Positions 52,453 to 59,867 of a stretch of DNA of 64,000 bases are shown in pieces (position 1 is the stretch's first letter; the number at the start of each line of letters is the position of its first letter). Where the stretch lies: assembly GCF_900091505.1 (NCBI RefSeq), contig NZ_LT607409.1, positions 3,162,001 through 3,226,000 on the forward strand, read 5' to 3'. This DNA is from Micromonospora chokoriensis. Lineage in GTDB: Bacteria > Actinomycetota > Actinomycetes > Mycobacteriales > Micromonosporaceae. A program made the translations under genes and the position numbers. A model generated the notes under the pieces. It was given only the letters and a program-made list of their open reading frames with translations, did not search any database and was not told the origin of the DNA.

Positions 52453-53901
52453 ATGGGCGTGACACGCCGCGCGAAGATCGTCTGCACTCTTGGTCCCGCC
52501 ACCTCGTCCCCGGAGCGCATCCGCGGTCTTGTCGAGGCCGGCATGAACGTGGCGAGGCTCAACTTCAGCCACGGCAGCCACGCCGACCACGAGGCGGTCT
52601 ATCGACTGGTCCGGGAGGCGTCCGAGGCGGCAGGTAAGCCGGTGGCCGTCCTCGCCGACCTCCAGGGCCCCAAGATCCGGCTCGGCAAGTTCGCCGACGG
52701 CCCGCACGAGTGGCGCACCGGTGACTCGGTCGTGATCACCGGCGACGACATCCTCGGCACCAAGGATCGGGTCTCCTGCACCTACACCAAGCTGCCGCAC
52801 GAGGTGAAGCCCGGCGACCGGCTGCTGATCGACGACGGTCGGGTCGCCGTCGAGGTCAGCGACGTCACCGGCAACGACATCCGCTGCCTCGTCACCGAGG
52901 GCGGCCCGGTCTCCAACAACAAGGGGGTCTCGCTGCCCAACGTGGCGGTCAGCGTCCCCGCCATGTCGGACAAGGACGCCGAGGACCTGCGTTTCGCCCT
53001 CGGGCTCGGCGTCGACCTGGTCGCGCTCTCGTTCGTCCGCTCCGCGGAGGACATCAAGCTCGTGCACGGGATCATGGCCGAGGAGGGCGTGTTCCGCCCG
53101 GTGCTGGCCAAGGTCGAGAAGCCGGAGGCGGTGGAGCACCTCGAAGCCATCGTGCTGGCCTTCGACGGCGTCATGGTCGCCCGCGGTGACCTCGGTGTCG
53201 AGATGCCACTGGACCAGGTCCCCCTGGTGCAGAAGCGCGCCGTGCAGCTGTGCCGGGAGAACGCCAAGCCGGTCATCGTGGCCACCCAGATGCTCGACTC
53301 CATGATCGAGAACTCCCGCCCCACCCGCGCGGAGGCCTCCGACGTCGCCAACGCGGTGCTCGACGGCGCGGACGCGGTGATGCTCTCCGGCGAGACCAGC
53401 GTCGGCAAGTACCCGGTGCTGACCGTCAGCACCATGGCCAAGATCGTGACGACCACCGAGTCCGGCTCGATCGGCGTTCCCCGCCTGCAGCACGACCCGC
53501 GTACCCACGGTGGCGCGCTCACCGTCGCCGCCTCGTCGATCGCCCGGGCCATCAACGCCAAGGCGCTCGTCGCCTTCTCGCAGACCGGCGACACCGTCCG
53601 ACGGTTGTCCCGCCTGCACTGCGACCTGCCGCTGCTGGCCTTCACGCCGGTCCCCGAGGTGCGCGACCAGCTCGCCCTCACCTGGGGCGTGGAGACGTTC
53701 CTGATGCCGTTCGTGCAGCACACCGACGACATGTTCCGTCAGGTCGACCAGGCGCTGCTCGGCCTCAACCGGGCCAACCCCGGCGACTACGTGGTGATCG
53801 TGGCGGGCAGCCCGCCCGGCACCCCCGGCTCGACCAACACGCTGCGCGTACACCAGCTCGGTTCGCTGGTCGACGCGGCGTCGGCGCGGGCCCTGCAGTG
53901 A
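52453..53901 (+). CDS. pyk: pyruvate kinase
   Basis: The enzyme makes pyruvate and ATP from phosphoenolpyruvate and ADP, the last step of glycolysis. The product is 482 residues, a normal length. Motifs are RRAKIVCTLGPATSSPERIR, MNVARLNFSHG, LADLQGPKIRLG, VLAKVEKPEAVEHL with the catalytic Lys, VMVARGDLGVEMPL, and the RPTRAEASDVANAVLDGADA block followed by VMLSGETS. The start is the ATG at 52453 with AAGGAGAG about ten bases upstream. Its stop overlaps the GTG of tesB. Confidence 0.97.
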   Translation: MGVTRRAKIVCTLGPATSSPERIRGLVEAGMNVARLNFSHGSHADHEAVYRLVREASEAAGKPVAVLADLQGPKIRLGKFADGPHEWRTGDSVVITGDDILGTKDRVSCTYTKLPHEVKPGDRLLIDDGRVAVEVSDVTGNDIRCLVTEGGPVSNNKGVSLPNVAVSVPAMSDKDAEDLRFALGLGVDLVALSFVRSAEDIKLVHGIMAEEGVFRPVLAKVEKPEAVEHLEAIVLAFDGVMVARGDLGVEMPLDQVPLVQKRAVQLCRENAKPVIVATQMLDSMIENSRPTRAEASDVANAVLDGADAVMLSGETSVGKYPVLTVSTMAKIVTTTESGSIGVPRLQHDPRTHGGALTVAASSIARAINAKALVAFSQTGDTVRRLSRLHCDLPLLAFTPVPEVRDQLALTWGVETFLMPFVQHTDDMFRQVDQALLGLNRANPGDYVVIVAGSPPGTPGSTNTLRVHQLGSLVDAASARALQ

Positions 53902-54782
53902 GCGACGGTCGGGTCGCGGTCGGCCAGGCCGCCGTGGACCAGCTCCTGGAAGTGCTGGACCTCGACCCGACCGGCGAGATGACCTTCCGGGGGATGAGCC
54001 CCCCGGTCGGTCCACAACGGGTGTACGGCGGCCAGGTTGCCGGTCAGGCCCTGGTCGCCGCCGGCCGCACCGTCGACCCGGAGCGGTTCGTGCACTCCCT
54101 GCACGGCTACTTCGTCCGCCCCGGCGACCCGGCCGAACCGATCGAGTACCAGGTGGAGAACATCCGCGACGGACGGTCGTTCTCGGTGCGCCGCTCGGTC
54201 GCCCTCCAACACGGCAAGCCGATCTTCTTCATGTCGGCGTCCTTCCAGCGGGCCGAGGAGGGTCTGGACCACCAGGTCACCGCCCCGCTGGACGTACCCC
54301 TGCCGCAGGACGTGCCGACGATGTCGGACCGGCTCGCCCGCTACCCGGAGCGGCTCGGCATCTGGGGTCAGATCCCTCGGCCGATCGACGTGCGCTACGT
54401 GGGGGAGCCCGGCTGGGTGCGCCCGGGCGACCGGCCGGCCGACCCGCACCAACGGGTCTGGATGCGCATCGACGGCAAACTGCCCGACGATCCGCTGCTG
54501 CACGCCTGCGCGCTCACCTACGCCTCGGACCTCACCCTGCTCGACTCGGTGCTCTCCGCGCACGGCGAGGTGTGGGGGCCCGGCGGGTTGGTCGGCGCGA
54601 GTTTGGACCACGCCCTGTGGTTCCACCGGCCGTTCCGTGCCGACGAGTGGTTCCTCTACGACTGCCTGAGCCCGTCGGCGTCCGGAGCCCGGGGGTTGGC
54701 CACCGGCCGGATGTTCACCATCGACGGCCAACAGATCGCCAGCGCCGTCCAGGAGGGTCTGCTCCGCCGCGTCGGCGCCTGA
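53898..54782 (+). CDS. tesB: acyl-CoA thioesterase II
   Basis: The product is 294 residues with a double hot-dog fold. Family motifs are RVYGGQVAGQALVAA, FVHSLHGYFVRPGDP, VENIRDGRSFSVRRSVALQH, FFMSASFQ, and near the end ASLDHALWFHRPFRADEWFL with the active-site Asp. The enzyme hydrolyses acyl-CoA to free acid and CoA. The GTG start overlaps the pyk stop by four bases, so the two genes are cotranscribed; a tight perfect hairpin follows the stop. Confidence 0.92.
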   Translation: MSDGRVAVGQAAVDQLLEVLDLDPTGEMTFRGMSPPVGPQRVYGGQVAGQALVAAGRTVDPERFVHSLHGYFVRPGDPAEPIEYQVENIRDGRSFSVRRSVALQHGKPIFFMSASFQRAEEGLDHQVTAPLDVPLPQDVPTMSDRLARYPERLGIWGQIPRPIDVRYVGEPGWVRPGDRPADPHQRVWMRIDGKLPDDPLLHACALTYASDLTLLDSVLSAHGEVWGPGGLVGASLDHALWFHRPFRADEWFLYDCLSPSASGARGLATGRMFTIDGQQIASAVQEGLLRRVGA

Positions 54783-54792
54783 CGCTGTCGAT

Positions 54793-54820
54793 CATCCCCG
54801 CCCGGCCCCTGGCGGGGATG
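54793..54820. terminator. bidirectional terminator between tesB and yceI-like gene
   Basis: CATCCCCGCC (54793-54802) pairs perfectly with GGCGGGGATG (54811-54820) around an eight-base loop. It sits in the 45 bases between convergent genes. Confidence 0.85.
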
Positions 54821-54827
54821 ACGAGGG

Positions 54828-55496
54828 TCAGCCCTGGTAGATCGCCTCGCCGGCGATCTCGATCTGCACCGTCTTACCGACCAGCACCCCGCCGCTCTCC
54901 AGGACGACGTTCCAGAGCAGGCCGTAGTCCTCGCGGTTGATCTCGGCCGTCGCGCTGAACCCGAAGATGTTCTGCCCGTACGGATCCTGACGTGCGCCGC
55001 CGAAATTCACCTCCAGATCGACAGCCCGGGTGATGCCCTTCACCGTCAACTCACCGGTGAGGACGAATCGTCCGGGCATGTTCTCGGACTGCGGCGGAAG
55101 AATGTGACTCCGGCCTCGTCCGCCCAGCCGATGGTTGCGCAGACGGGCCCACTGGAATATGGGGTTGTCGTTGCCCTGCCAGGTGATGCCGGTGCTTCGA
55201 TATTCGAGGGTCGGATAGCGCTCCACGTCCAGGAAGTCGGCGCTCTTGAGATGGGTGTCCCGGTCGACGCTCCCGGTGGTGATGCTGGCCGTCATGATGG
55301 TCGCCGTCACCGAGGAGAGCAGCGGGTCCTCCGCCACGAAGACCTGCGCGGTGGCCTCGGCGAACTCACCGCGTACCGGGCTCACCATCATGTGCCGGGA
55401 CAGGAAACCGATCCGCTTGTGCGCCTGATCGAGGAGATAGGTGCCGGCCACCGGGATGGTCATGCCATCCCAGGTACGTGTCGCGGTATCGGTCAT
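54828..55496 (-). CDS. YceI family protein
   Basis: The product is 222 residues, a lipocalin-like beta barrel that binds isoprenoid or lipid-like molecules. Motifs include GTYLLDQAHKRIGFLSRHMM, VRGEFAEATAQVFV, VDRDTHLKSADFLDVERYPT, and FVLTGELTVKGITRAVDLEV. There is no signal peptide, so it is cytoplasmic. An insertion around 113-140 (WQGNDNPIFQ to QSENMPG) is longer than usual. The ATG at 55496 follows directly after a GGAAGGCACC stretch. Confidence 0.9.
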   Translation of the reverse strand: MTDTATRTWDGMTIPVAGTYLLDQAHKRIGFLSRHMMVSPVRGEFAEATAQVFVAEDPLLSSVTATIMTASITTGSVDRDTHLKSADFLDVERYPTLEYRSTGITWQGNDNPIFQWARLRNHRLGGRGRSHILPPQSENMPGRFVLTGELTVKGITRAVDLEVNFGGARQDPYGQNIFGFSATAEINREDYGLLWNVVLESGGVLVGKTVQIEIAGEAIYQG

Positions 55497-55753
55497 CGTG
55501 GTGCCTTCCCCCCGAGGGTGCCCGGGCGTTTATCAATATCGTGCCGGCGGTCGGGTAAACAGCCAGACAGTCGTACTCCCGCCCAGCATAGGGACGCTCC
55601 GGAGCGGCTTTTCGGCAGCCACCTTGTCGTCGATCATGACGCACTTCACTGGCCCTCTCCGAGGAGCGCGAATTCGCGGATTACCGTCGATGCGTGTCCG
55701 ATCGGCCGAGGGTCGTCCGCCCGCCCGGACGACCAACGGCTAACCTTGCCGAC

Positions 55754-56218
55754 ATGCGCCTCTCCGCCCGGGTCGACTACGCCCTCCGCGCGGCCGCCGA
55801 GCTCGCCGCGACGGCCAGTGGTCCGGGACGCGGCCGGCCGGTCACGGCCGACCAGATCGCCCGAGCCCAGGAGATTCCGCCGAAGTTCCTGGAGAGCATC
55901 CTGCTCCAGCTGCGCCGCGGCGGCATCGTGCACGCTCAGCGCGGCCCGGAAGGCGGCTACTGGCTGGCCCGCCCCGCCGAGGAGATCTCCCTCGCCGAGG
56001 TCATCCGGGTGATCGACGGGCCCCTCGCGCACGTACGCGGGCAGCGCCCCGAACAACTCGGCTACCACGGCCCGGCCCGCGCGCTCCAGGAAGTCTGGAT
56101 CGCGTTGCGAGCGAGCGAGCGCGAAATCCTCGAACTGGTCAGCGTCGCCGACGTCGCAGCAGGCACCCTGCCCGCGCGGGTCACCGAGTTGGTCGCCGAC
56201 CCGCGCGCCTGGACCTGA
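55754..56218 (+). CDS. Rrf2 family regulator without Fe-S cysteines
   Basis: The product is 154 residues: the winged helix MRLSARVDYALRAAAELAAT, TADQIARAQEIPPKFLESIL, LQLRRGGIVHAQRGPEGGYW, then ISLAEVIRVIDGPLAHVRGQ and a dimerisation helix. It contains no cysteine, so it cannot bind the Fe-S cluster of IscR or NsrR; cysteine-free relatives such as CymR sense sulfur metabolism through protein partners. A TAACCT box at 55741-55746 lies eight bases before the ATG and there is no ribosome site, so the message is probably leaderless. A TauE-type sulfite exporter gene is downstream. Confidence 0.88.
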   Translation: MRLSARVDYALRAAAELAATASGPGRGRPVTADQIARAQEIPPKFLESILLQLRRGGIVHAQRGPEGGYWLARPAEEISLAEVIRVIDGPLAHVRGQRPEQLGYHGPARALQEVWIALRASEREILELVSVADVAAGTLPARVTELVADPRAWT

Positions 56219-56279
56219 GCGCTCGCCAGCCACACGCCGTGCGCCGGCGCTAGCGCGTCGTGGCGGGCAGTGCCGCCGC

Positions 56280-56470
56280 GCTTACGATGGCGTGGCCTGC
56301 GGTGTCGCCGTGCTTGCGGTGCCGTGGCCTGCGGTGTCGCCGTGCTTACGGTGCCGCCGTGCTTGCGGTGTCGTGGCCTGCGGTGTCGCCGTGCTTGCGG
56401 TGTCGTGGCCTGCGGTGCCGCCGTGCTTACGGTGCCGCCGCGCTTGCGGTGTCGTGGCCTGCGGTGTCGT
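56280..56470. repeat. 81-bp tandem repeat with nested subunits
   Basis: GCTTGCGGT/GCTTACGGT marks occur at 56280, 56311, 56344, 56361, 56392, 56425 and 56442. The spacings 31-33-17-31-33-17 show an 81-bp unit present about 2.4 times, itself built from GTGGCCTGCGGTGTCGCC-type pieces. Copies are close to identical. Confidence 0.82.
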
Positions 56471-56675
56471 GTCGCGCTCCGCTGTGGTCGCGTCTCGGCT
56501 GGGCGTGTCGCGTCGTGCCGGCTGCGCCGCCGCGCCCACCGCATGGAGCTGGCACATCCTCGATGCCCGCCTCCTGTCGCGCGGGTTTCGCCATCCACGC
56601 GCGGCCCCGGCGCACCATCCGGCACCAGCGGTCTTGGCCCTGCACCGCCAGCGCACCCGCGACCCGCCAGCGTCG

Positions 56676-56724
56676 AGATCTTGGACAGTTTCCGATCGCG
56701 CTGAACGGAAACTGTCCAAGATTT
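56676..56724. repeat. long inverted repeat, family B, copy 2
   Basis: Arms 56676-56694 and 56706-56724 match in 18 of 19 positions with one G-T pair, around the loop ATCGCGCTGAA. Arms and loop closely match the copy at 36063-36111. It lies between the Rrf2 and TauE genes, both on the plus strand. Confidence 0.87.
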
Positions 56725-56912
56725 CGTCGTGCTGGCACATCCGGCGGCCCGAGCCGGCGGAATCGCCGTGCCTGCGGCGCGTCGCGCGGTCGGCCCGAGG
56801 AGGCGCGCCACGCGGTGGCGTCCCATCCACCGATCGGGGGCTTGACCCTGACTGCCCCGTGCCGCATTGTCGACCAAGTCGATAGGAGATACCGAAAAGT
56901 CAGGGGGCGCTC

Positions 56913-57899
56913 GTGCGCAAGCTACTGGTCCTCGCTCTGGTCGGGCTCGTCGCGCAGTTGATCGATGGTTCGCTCGGCATGGCGTACGGGTTGACCTCGT
57001 CCACGCTGCTGCTGGTCGCCGGAGTCGCCCCGGCAGCCGCCTCCGCGTCGGTGCACCTGGCCGAGATCGGCACCACGCTCGCGGCGGGGGTCGCGCACTG
57101 GCGGTTCGGCAACGTCGACTGGCGCGTGGTGACCCGCATCGCCCTGCCCGGCGCGATCGGTGCTTTCGCCGGCGCCACAGTGCTCAGCTCGATCTCCACC
57201 GAGGCCGCCGCGCCCTGGATGGCCGGCATCCTCTTCACACTCGGTGCGTACCTGCTGATCCGCTTCGCCCGCCCGTTGCGCACCGGTCGGGTCGGCGGGC
57301 GGCTGCGCGGTCGCTTCCTCGGCCCGCTGGGCCTGGTCGCGGGCTTCGTCGACGCGACAGGCGGCGGCGGGTGGGGCCCGGTGGCCACGCCGGCGTTGCT
57401 GGTCTCCGGCCGGATGGAACCCCGCAAGGTGATCGGCTCGGTGGACACCGCCGAGTTCGTCGTGGCCGGCGCGGCCAGCGTCGGTTTCCTGATCGGGCTG
57501 GGCACCGAAGGCTTCCTGCTCCCCACCGTCGCCGCGCTGCTGGTCGGCGGGCTCATCGCCGCCCCGCTGGCCGCCTGGCTGGTGCGGATCGTGCCCGCCC
57601 AACTGCTCGGCGCGGCGGTCGGCGGCGTGATCGTGCTGACCAACGCCCGCACCCTGATCCGCTCCGCCGACCTGGACGGCCCGGTCCGCCCCACCCTGTA
57701 CGCCCTCCTGGCCGTCGGCTGGCTTGTCGCCCTGGTGCTGGCCATGCGAGCCCTGCGCCGCACCCGGCGGGCGCGCGCCGAGGCCGCCCAGGCCGCGGAC
57801 TCTTCCGCCGCGCCCGCTCCGGCCCCCCTCGTCGGCGCCACCGCCGCCGTCGCGGTCCCGGCCGAACTGACCCCGACAGGTACGCCCAACCCGCGCTGA
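56913..57899 (+). CDS. TauE/SafE family sulfite/anion exporter
   Basis: The product is 328 residues with about eight transmembrane helices in two related halves. Each half starts with a glycine-rich Asp motif: AQLIDGSLGMAYGLTSS at 14-30, and VAGFVDATGGGGWGPVATPA at about 142-161. TauE/SafE proteins move sulfite, sulfoacetate or related anions. A nearby cysteine-free Rrf2 regulator hints at sulfur control, but this is inference. The GTG start has AGGGGG seven bases upstream. The last 40 residues are an Ala/Pro-rich tail. It converges on the PLP decarboxylase gene across inverted repeat C. Confidence 0.85.
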   Translation: MRKLLVLALVGLVAQLIDGSLGMAYGLTSSTLLLVAGVAPAAASASVHLAEIGTTLAAGVAHWRFGNVDWRVVTRIALPGAIGAFAGATVLSSISTEAAAPWMAGILFTLGAYLLIRFARPLRTGRVGGRLRGRFLGPLGLVAGFVDATGGGGWGPVATPALLVSGRMEPRKVIGSVDTAEFVVAGAASVGFLIGLGTEGFLLPTVAALLVGGLIAAPLAAWLVRIVPAQLLGAAVGGVIVLTNARTLIRSADLDGPVRPTLYALLAVGWLVALVLAMRALRRTRRARAEAAQAADSSAAPAPAPLVGATAAVAVPAELTPTGTPNPR

Positions 57900-58034
57900 A
57901 CCCGCCCCGACAGCCTGTTCGCCGGCCAGCCCGACGGCCGTCCGCGCCAGCGCCCGGGGCGCCGTGCTCCGTGCTCGGTGCTCCGTGCCCCGCAACCCAC
58001 GCCCCAAGCCCCGCGCGCTGCGCCCCGCGCATCG

Positions 58035-58112
58035 CAAGATCGCGCAACATCCAGGATGTAGTGGCATCCCGTGGCTTCGTGGCCACTACATCCTGGATCG
58101 AGCGTGACCTTG
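58035..58112. repeat. long inverted repeat, family C
   Basis: The inner arms 58049-58065 and 58082-58098 (ATCCAGGATGTAGTGGC) pair perfectly over 17 bp; with five mismatches the pairing extends to 58035-58112 (31-base arms). The loop is 16 bases. It lies between convergent genes and may terminate both. Only one copy is in the window. Confidence 0.85.
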
Positions 58113-58182
58113 GGCCGGTGCGGGTGTTGTGCCCCGCTCCCGGTTGGCCCGCGGGGCGCGGATCCGGGGCGGGGGGCGCGGG

Positions 58183-59643
58183 TCAGGGGGTGAGGAGGTC
58201 CTTGGCCGTGGTGGCGAGCAGGGTCCAGGCGTCGTCGATGTGCGTTGCGGTGGTCTGTGGGGAGCCGATGGCCATCCGCAGCGTGTAGCGGCCGGCGAGC
58301 CGGGTGTGCGTCAGGTGTACGCGTCCGGTGGCGTTCACCGAGGCCAGCAGTGCGGCGTTGACGTCGTCGTCGGCGCGTAGCCGGAAGCAGACCAGCGCGA
58401 ACGGGTGTGCCGCCGCCAGCTCGAACCGGTCGTCGGCGCGCACCTGGTCGGCGAACCGTTCGGCGAGCCGCACTCCGGAGCGGATGTGTGCCTGCAACCC
58501 TTCGGCGCCGTACCAGCGCAGGACGAACCACAGTTTCAGGGCCCGGAAGCGTCGGCCCAGTGGCACCTGCCAGTCGCGGTAGTCGATCACCGCGCCGGAG
58601 TCGGAGGCCGCGTTGCGCAGGAATTCCGGCAGTACTGTCAGCGCCTCGATCAGCTCGGCCCGGTCGGCCACCCAGAACGCGTCGCAGTCGAAGCCGGTGA
58701 GTAGCCACTTGTGCGGGTCGAAGCAGTACGAATCGGCGTACTCCAGGCCGGCGTGTGACCACCGTAGTTCGGGGCAGACGGCGGCGGCGCCCGCGTACGC
58801 GGCGTCGACGTGCAGCCAGATTCCGTACTCCGCGCAGATGGCCCCGATCTCCGGTACCGGGTCGACGGCGGTGGTGGAGGTGGTGCCGATGGTGGCCACC
58901 ACGATGGCCGGTACGTCTCCGGCGGCCAGGTCGGCTTCGATGGCGGCGCGGAGCGCGGCGGGCAGCATGGCCTGGGTGTCCGGGTCCACGTCGATGGCGC
59001 GGGTTCCGTCGCTGCCCAGCCCGGCGATCCGGGCGGCCTTCTCGATGGAGGAGTGCCCGTGGGTGGAGGTGTAGGCGCGGTAGCGTCGGTCGATGCCGGT
59101 GTCGCGCCAGCGGCCTCCGCTGGCCCGGTGCAGGGCGGCGAGGGTGGCCACCAGGGTGGCCGAGGAGGCGGAGTCCTGGATGACGCCGCCGCCGGTGCCG
59201 GTGGAGCGGAACCGCTGCGGCAGGTCCAGTAGGTGCGCCAGCCAGTCCATCAGCACCGTCTCCAACTCGGTGCTGGCGGGGCTGGTGGCCCAGAGCATGC
59301 CCTGCACGCCGAGCCCGGAGCTGACCAGGTCGCCGAGCACGCTGGGGCCGGAGGTGTTGGCCGGGAAGTAGCCGAAGAAGCTGGGGTGCTGCCAGTGCGT
59401 CAGCCCCGGTACGACGATCGCGTCCAGGTCGGCGAGGACCGCCTCGACCGGTTCGCCGCCGGTGGTGGGTGGCGTGGTGGGGAGGGCGGCGGCGACGGTG
59501 CCGGGCGGGTCGGACGGGGTGACGGGCCGTTGCCCGACTGTCGCCCAGTAGTCGGCGATCCAGTCGACGACGGCGTGGCCGGCGCGGCGGAATTCCTCGG
59601 GGTCCATGTGCGGGGCGGTCACCTCAACGAGTTGATCAGGCAT
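58183..59643 (-). CDS. PLP-dependent aromatic amino acid decarboxylase family protein
   Basis: The product is 486 residues, group II decarboxylase (DDC) family. Motifs are HWQHPSFFGYFPANTSGPSV, GVIQDSASSATLVATLAALH, the PLP-phosphate and ring contacts in THGHSSIEKAARIAGLG and WLHVDAAYAGAAAVCPEL, and the PLP lysine Lys312 in CFDPHKWLLTGFDCDAFW. The family decarboxylates Tyr, DOPA, Trp or Phe; the substrate cannot be told from the sequence. I start at the ATG at 59643; no strong ribosome site is seen, and a TTG five codons upstream is the alternative. It is divergent from the rhamnogalacturonan lyase gene. Confidence 0.9.
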   Translation of the reverse strand: MPDQLVEVTAPHMDPEEFRRAGHAVVDWIADYWATVGQRPVTPSDPPGTVAAALPTTPPTTGGEPVEAVLADLDAIVVPGLTHWQHPSFFGYFPANTSGPSVLGDLVSSGLGVQGMLWATSPASTELETVLMDWLAHLLDLPQRFRSTGTGGGVIQDSASSATLVATLAALHRASGGRWRDTGIDRRYRAYTSTHGHSSIEKAARIAGLGSDGTRAIDVDPDTQAMLPAALRAAIEADLAAGDVPAIVVATIGTTSTTAVDPVPEIGAICAEYGIWLHVDAAYAGAAAVCPELRWSHAGLEYADSYCFDPHKWLLTGFDCDAFWVADRAELIEALTVLPEFLRNAASDSGAVIDYRDWQVPLGRRFRALKLWFVLRWYGAEGLQAHIRSGVRLAERFADQVRADDRFELAAAHPFALVCFRLRADDDVNAALLASVNATGRVHLTHTRLAGRYTLRMAIGSPQTTATHIDDAWTLLATTAKDLLTP

Positions 59644-59867
59644 CGATGTCCGGCGCAAGACCCGGCATGAGGACGACGGTCATCGATATTGCGGAGCGGA
59701 AAGCGCTTGCCCTACGATGCGGCTTGAGCCGGATCCGTGAGTTCCAGGGCGTTCACCCCGATCAGATCGCCGTCCGCCGCCGCCGCCGCGGCCGGGCCGA
59801 TCCACTGTGCTTCCCGGGCAGGGCCAGTGGGCCACAGCGGTCGTCACCGGATCCCCGGAGGCACTCC

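Larger units (their letters stand above)
56219..56912. other. long intergenic region with repeats
   Basis: No gene is supported in these 694 bases; open frames exist on both strands because an 81-bp tandem repeat (multiple of three) fills 56280-56470. Inverted repeat family B copy 2 follows at 56676-56724. Near the end, ATTGTCGACCAAGTCGATAG (about 56867-56886) contains a TCGAC/GTCGA-type dyad that could be a regulator site or part of the promoter for the TauE gene. Confidence 0.6.

Noticed and set aside
56260..56961. Open frames of 140-270 codons on both strands in the Rrf2-TauE gap
   Set aside because: They are kept open by the 81-bp repeat; the peptides are Cys/Arg-rich repeats without start signals or homology I recognise.
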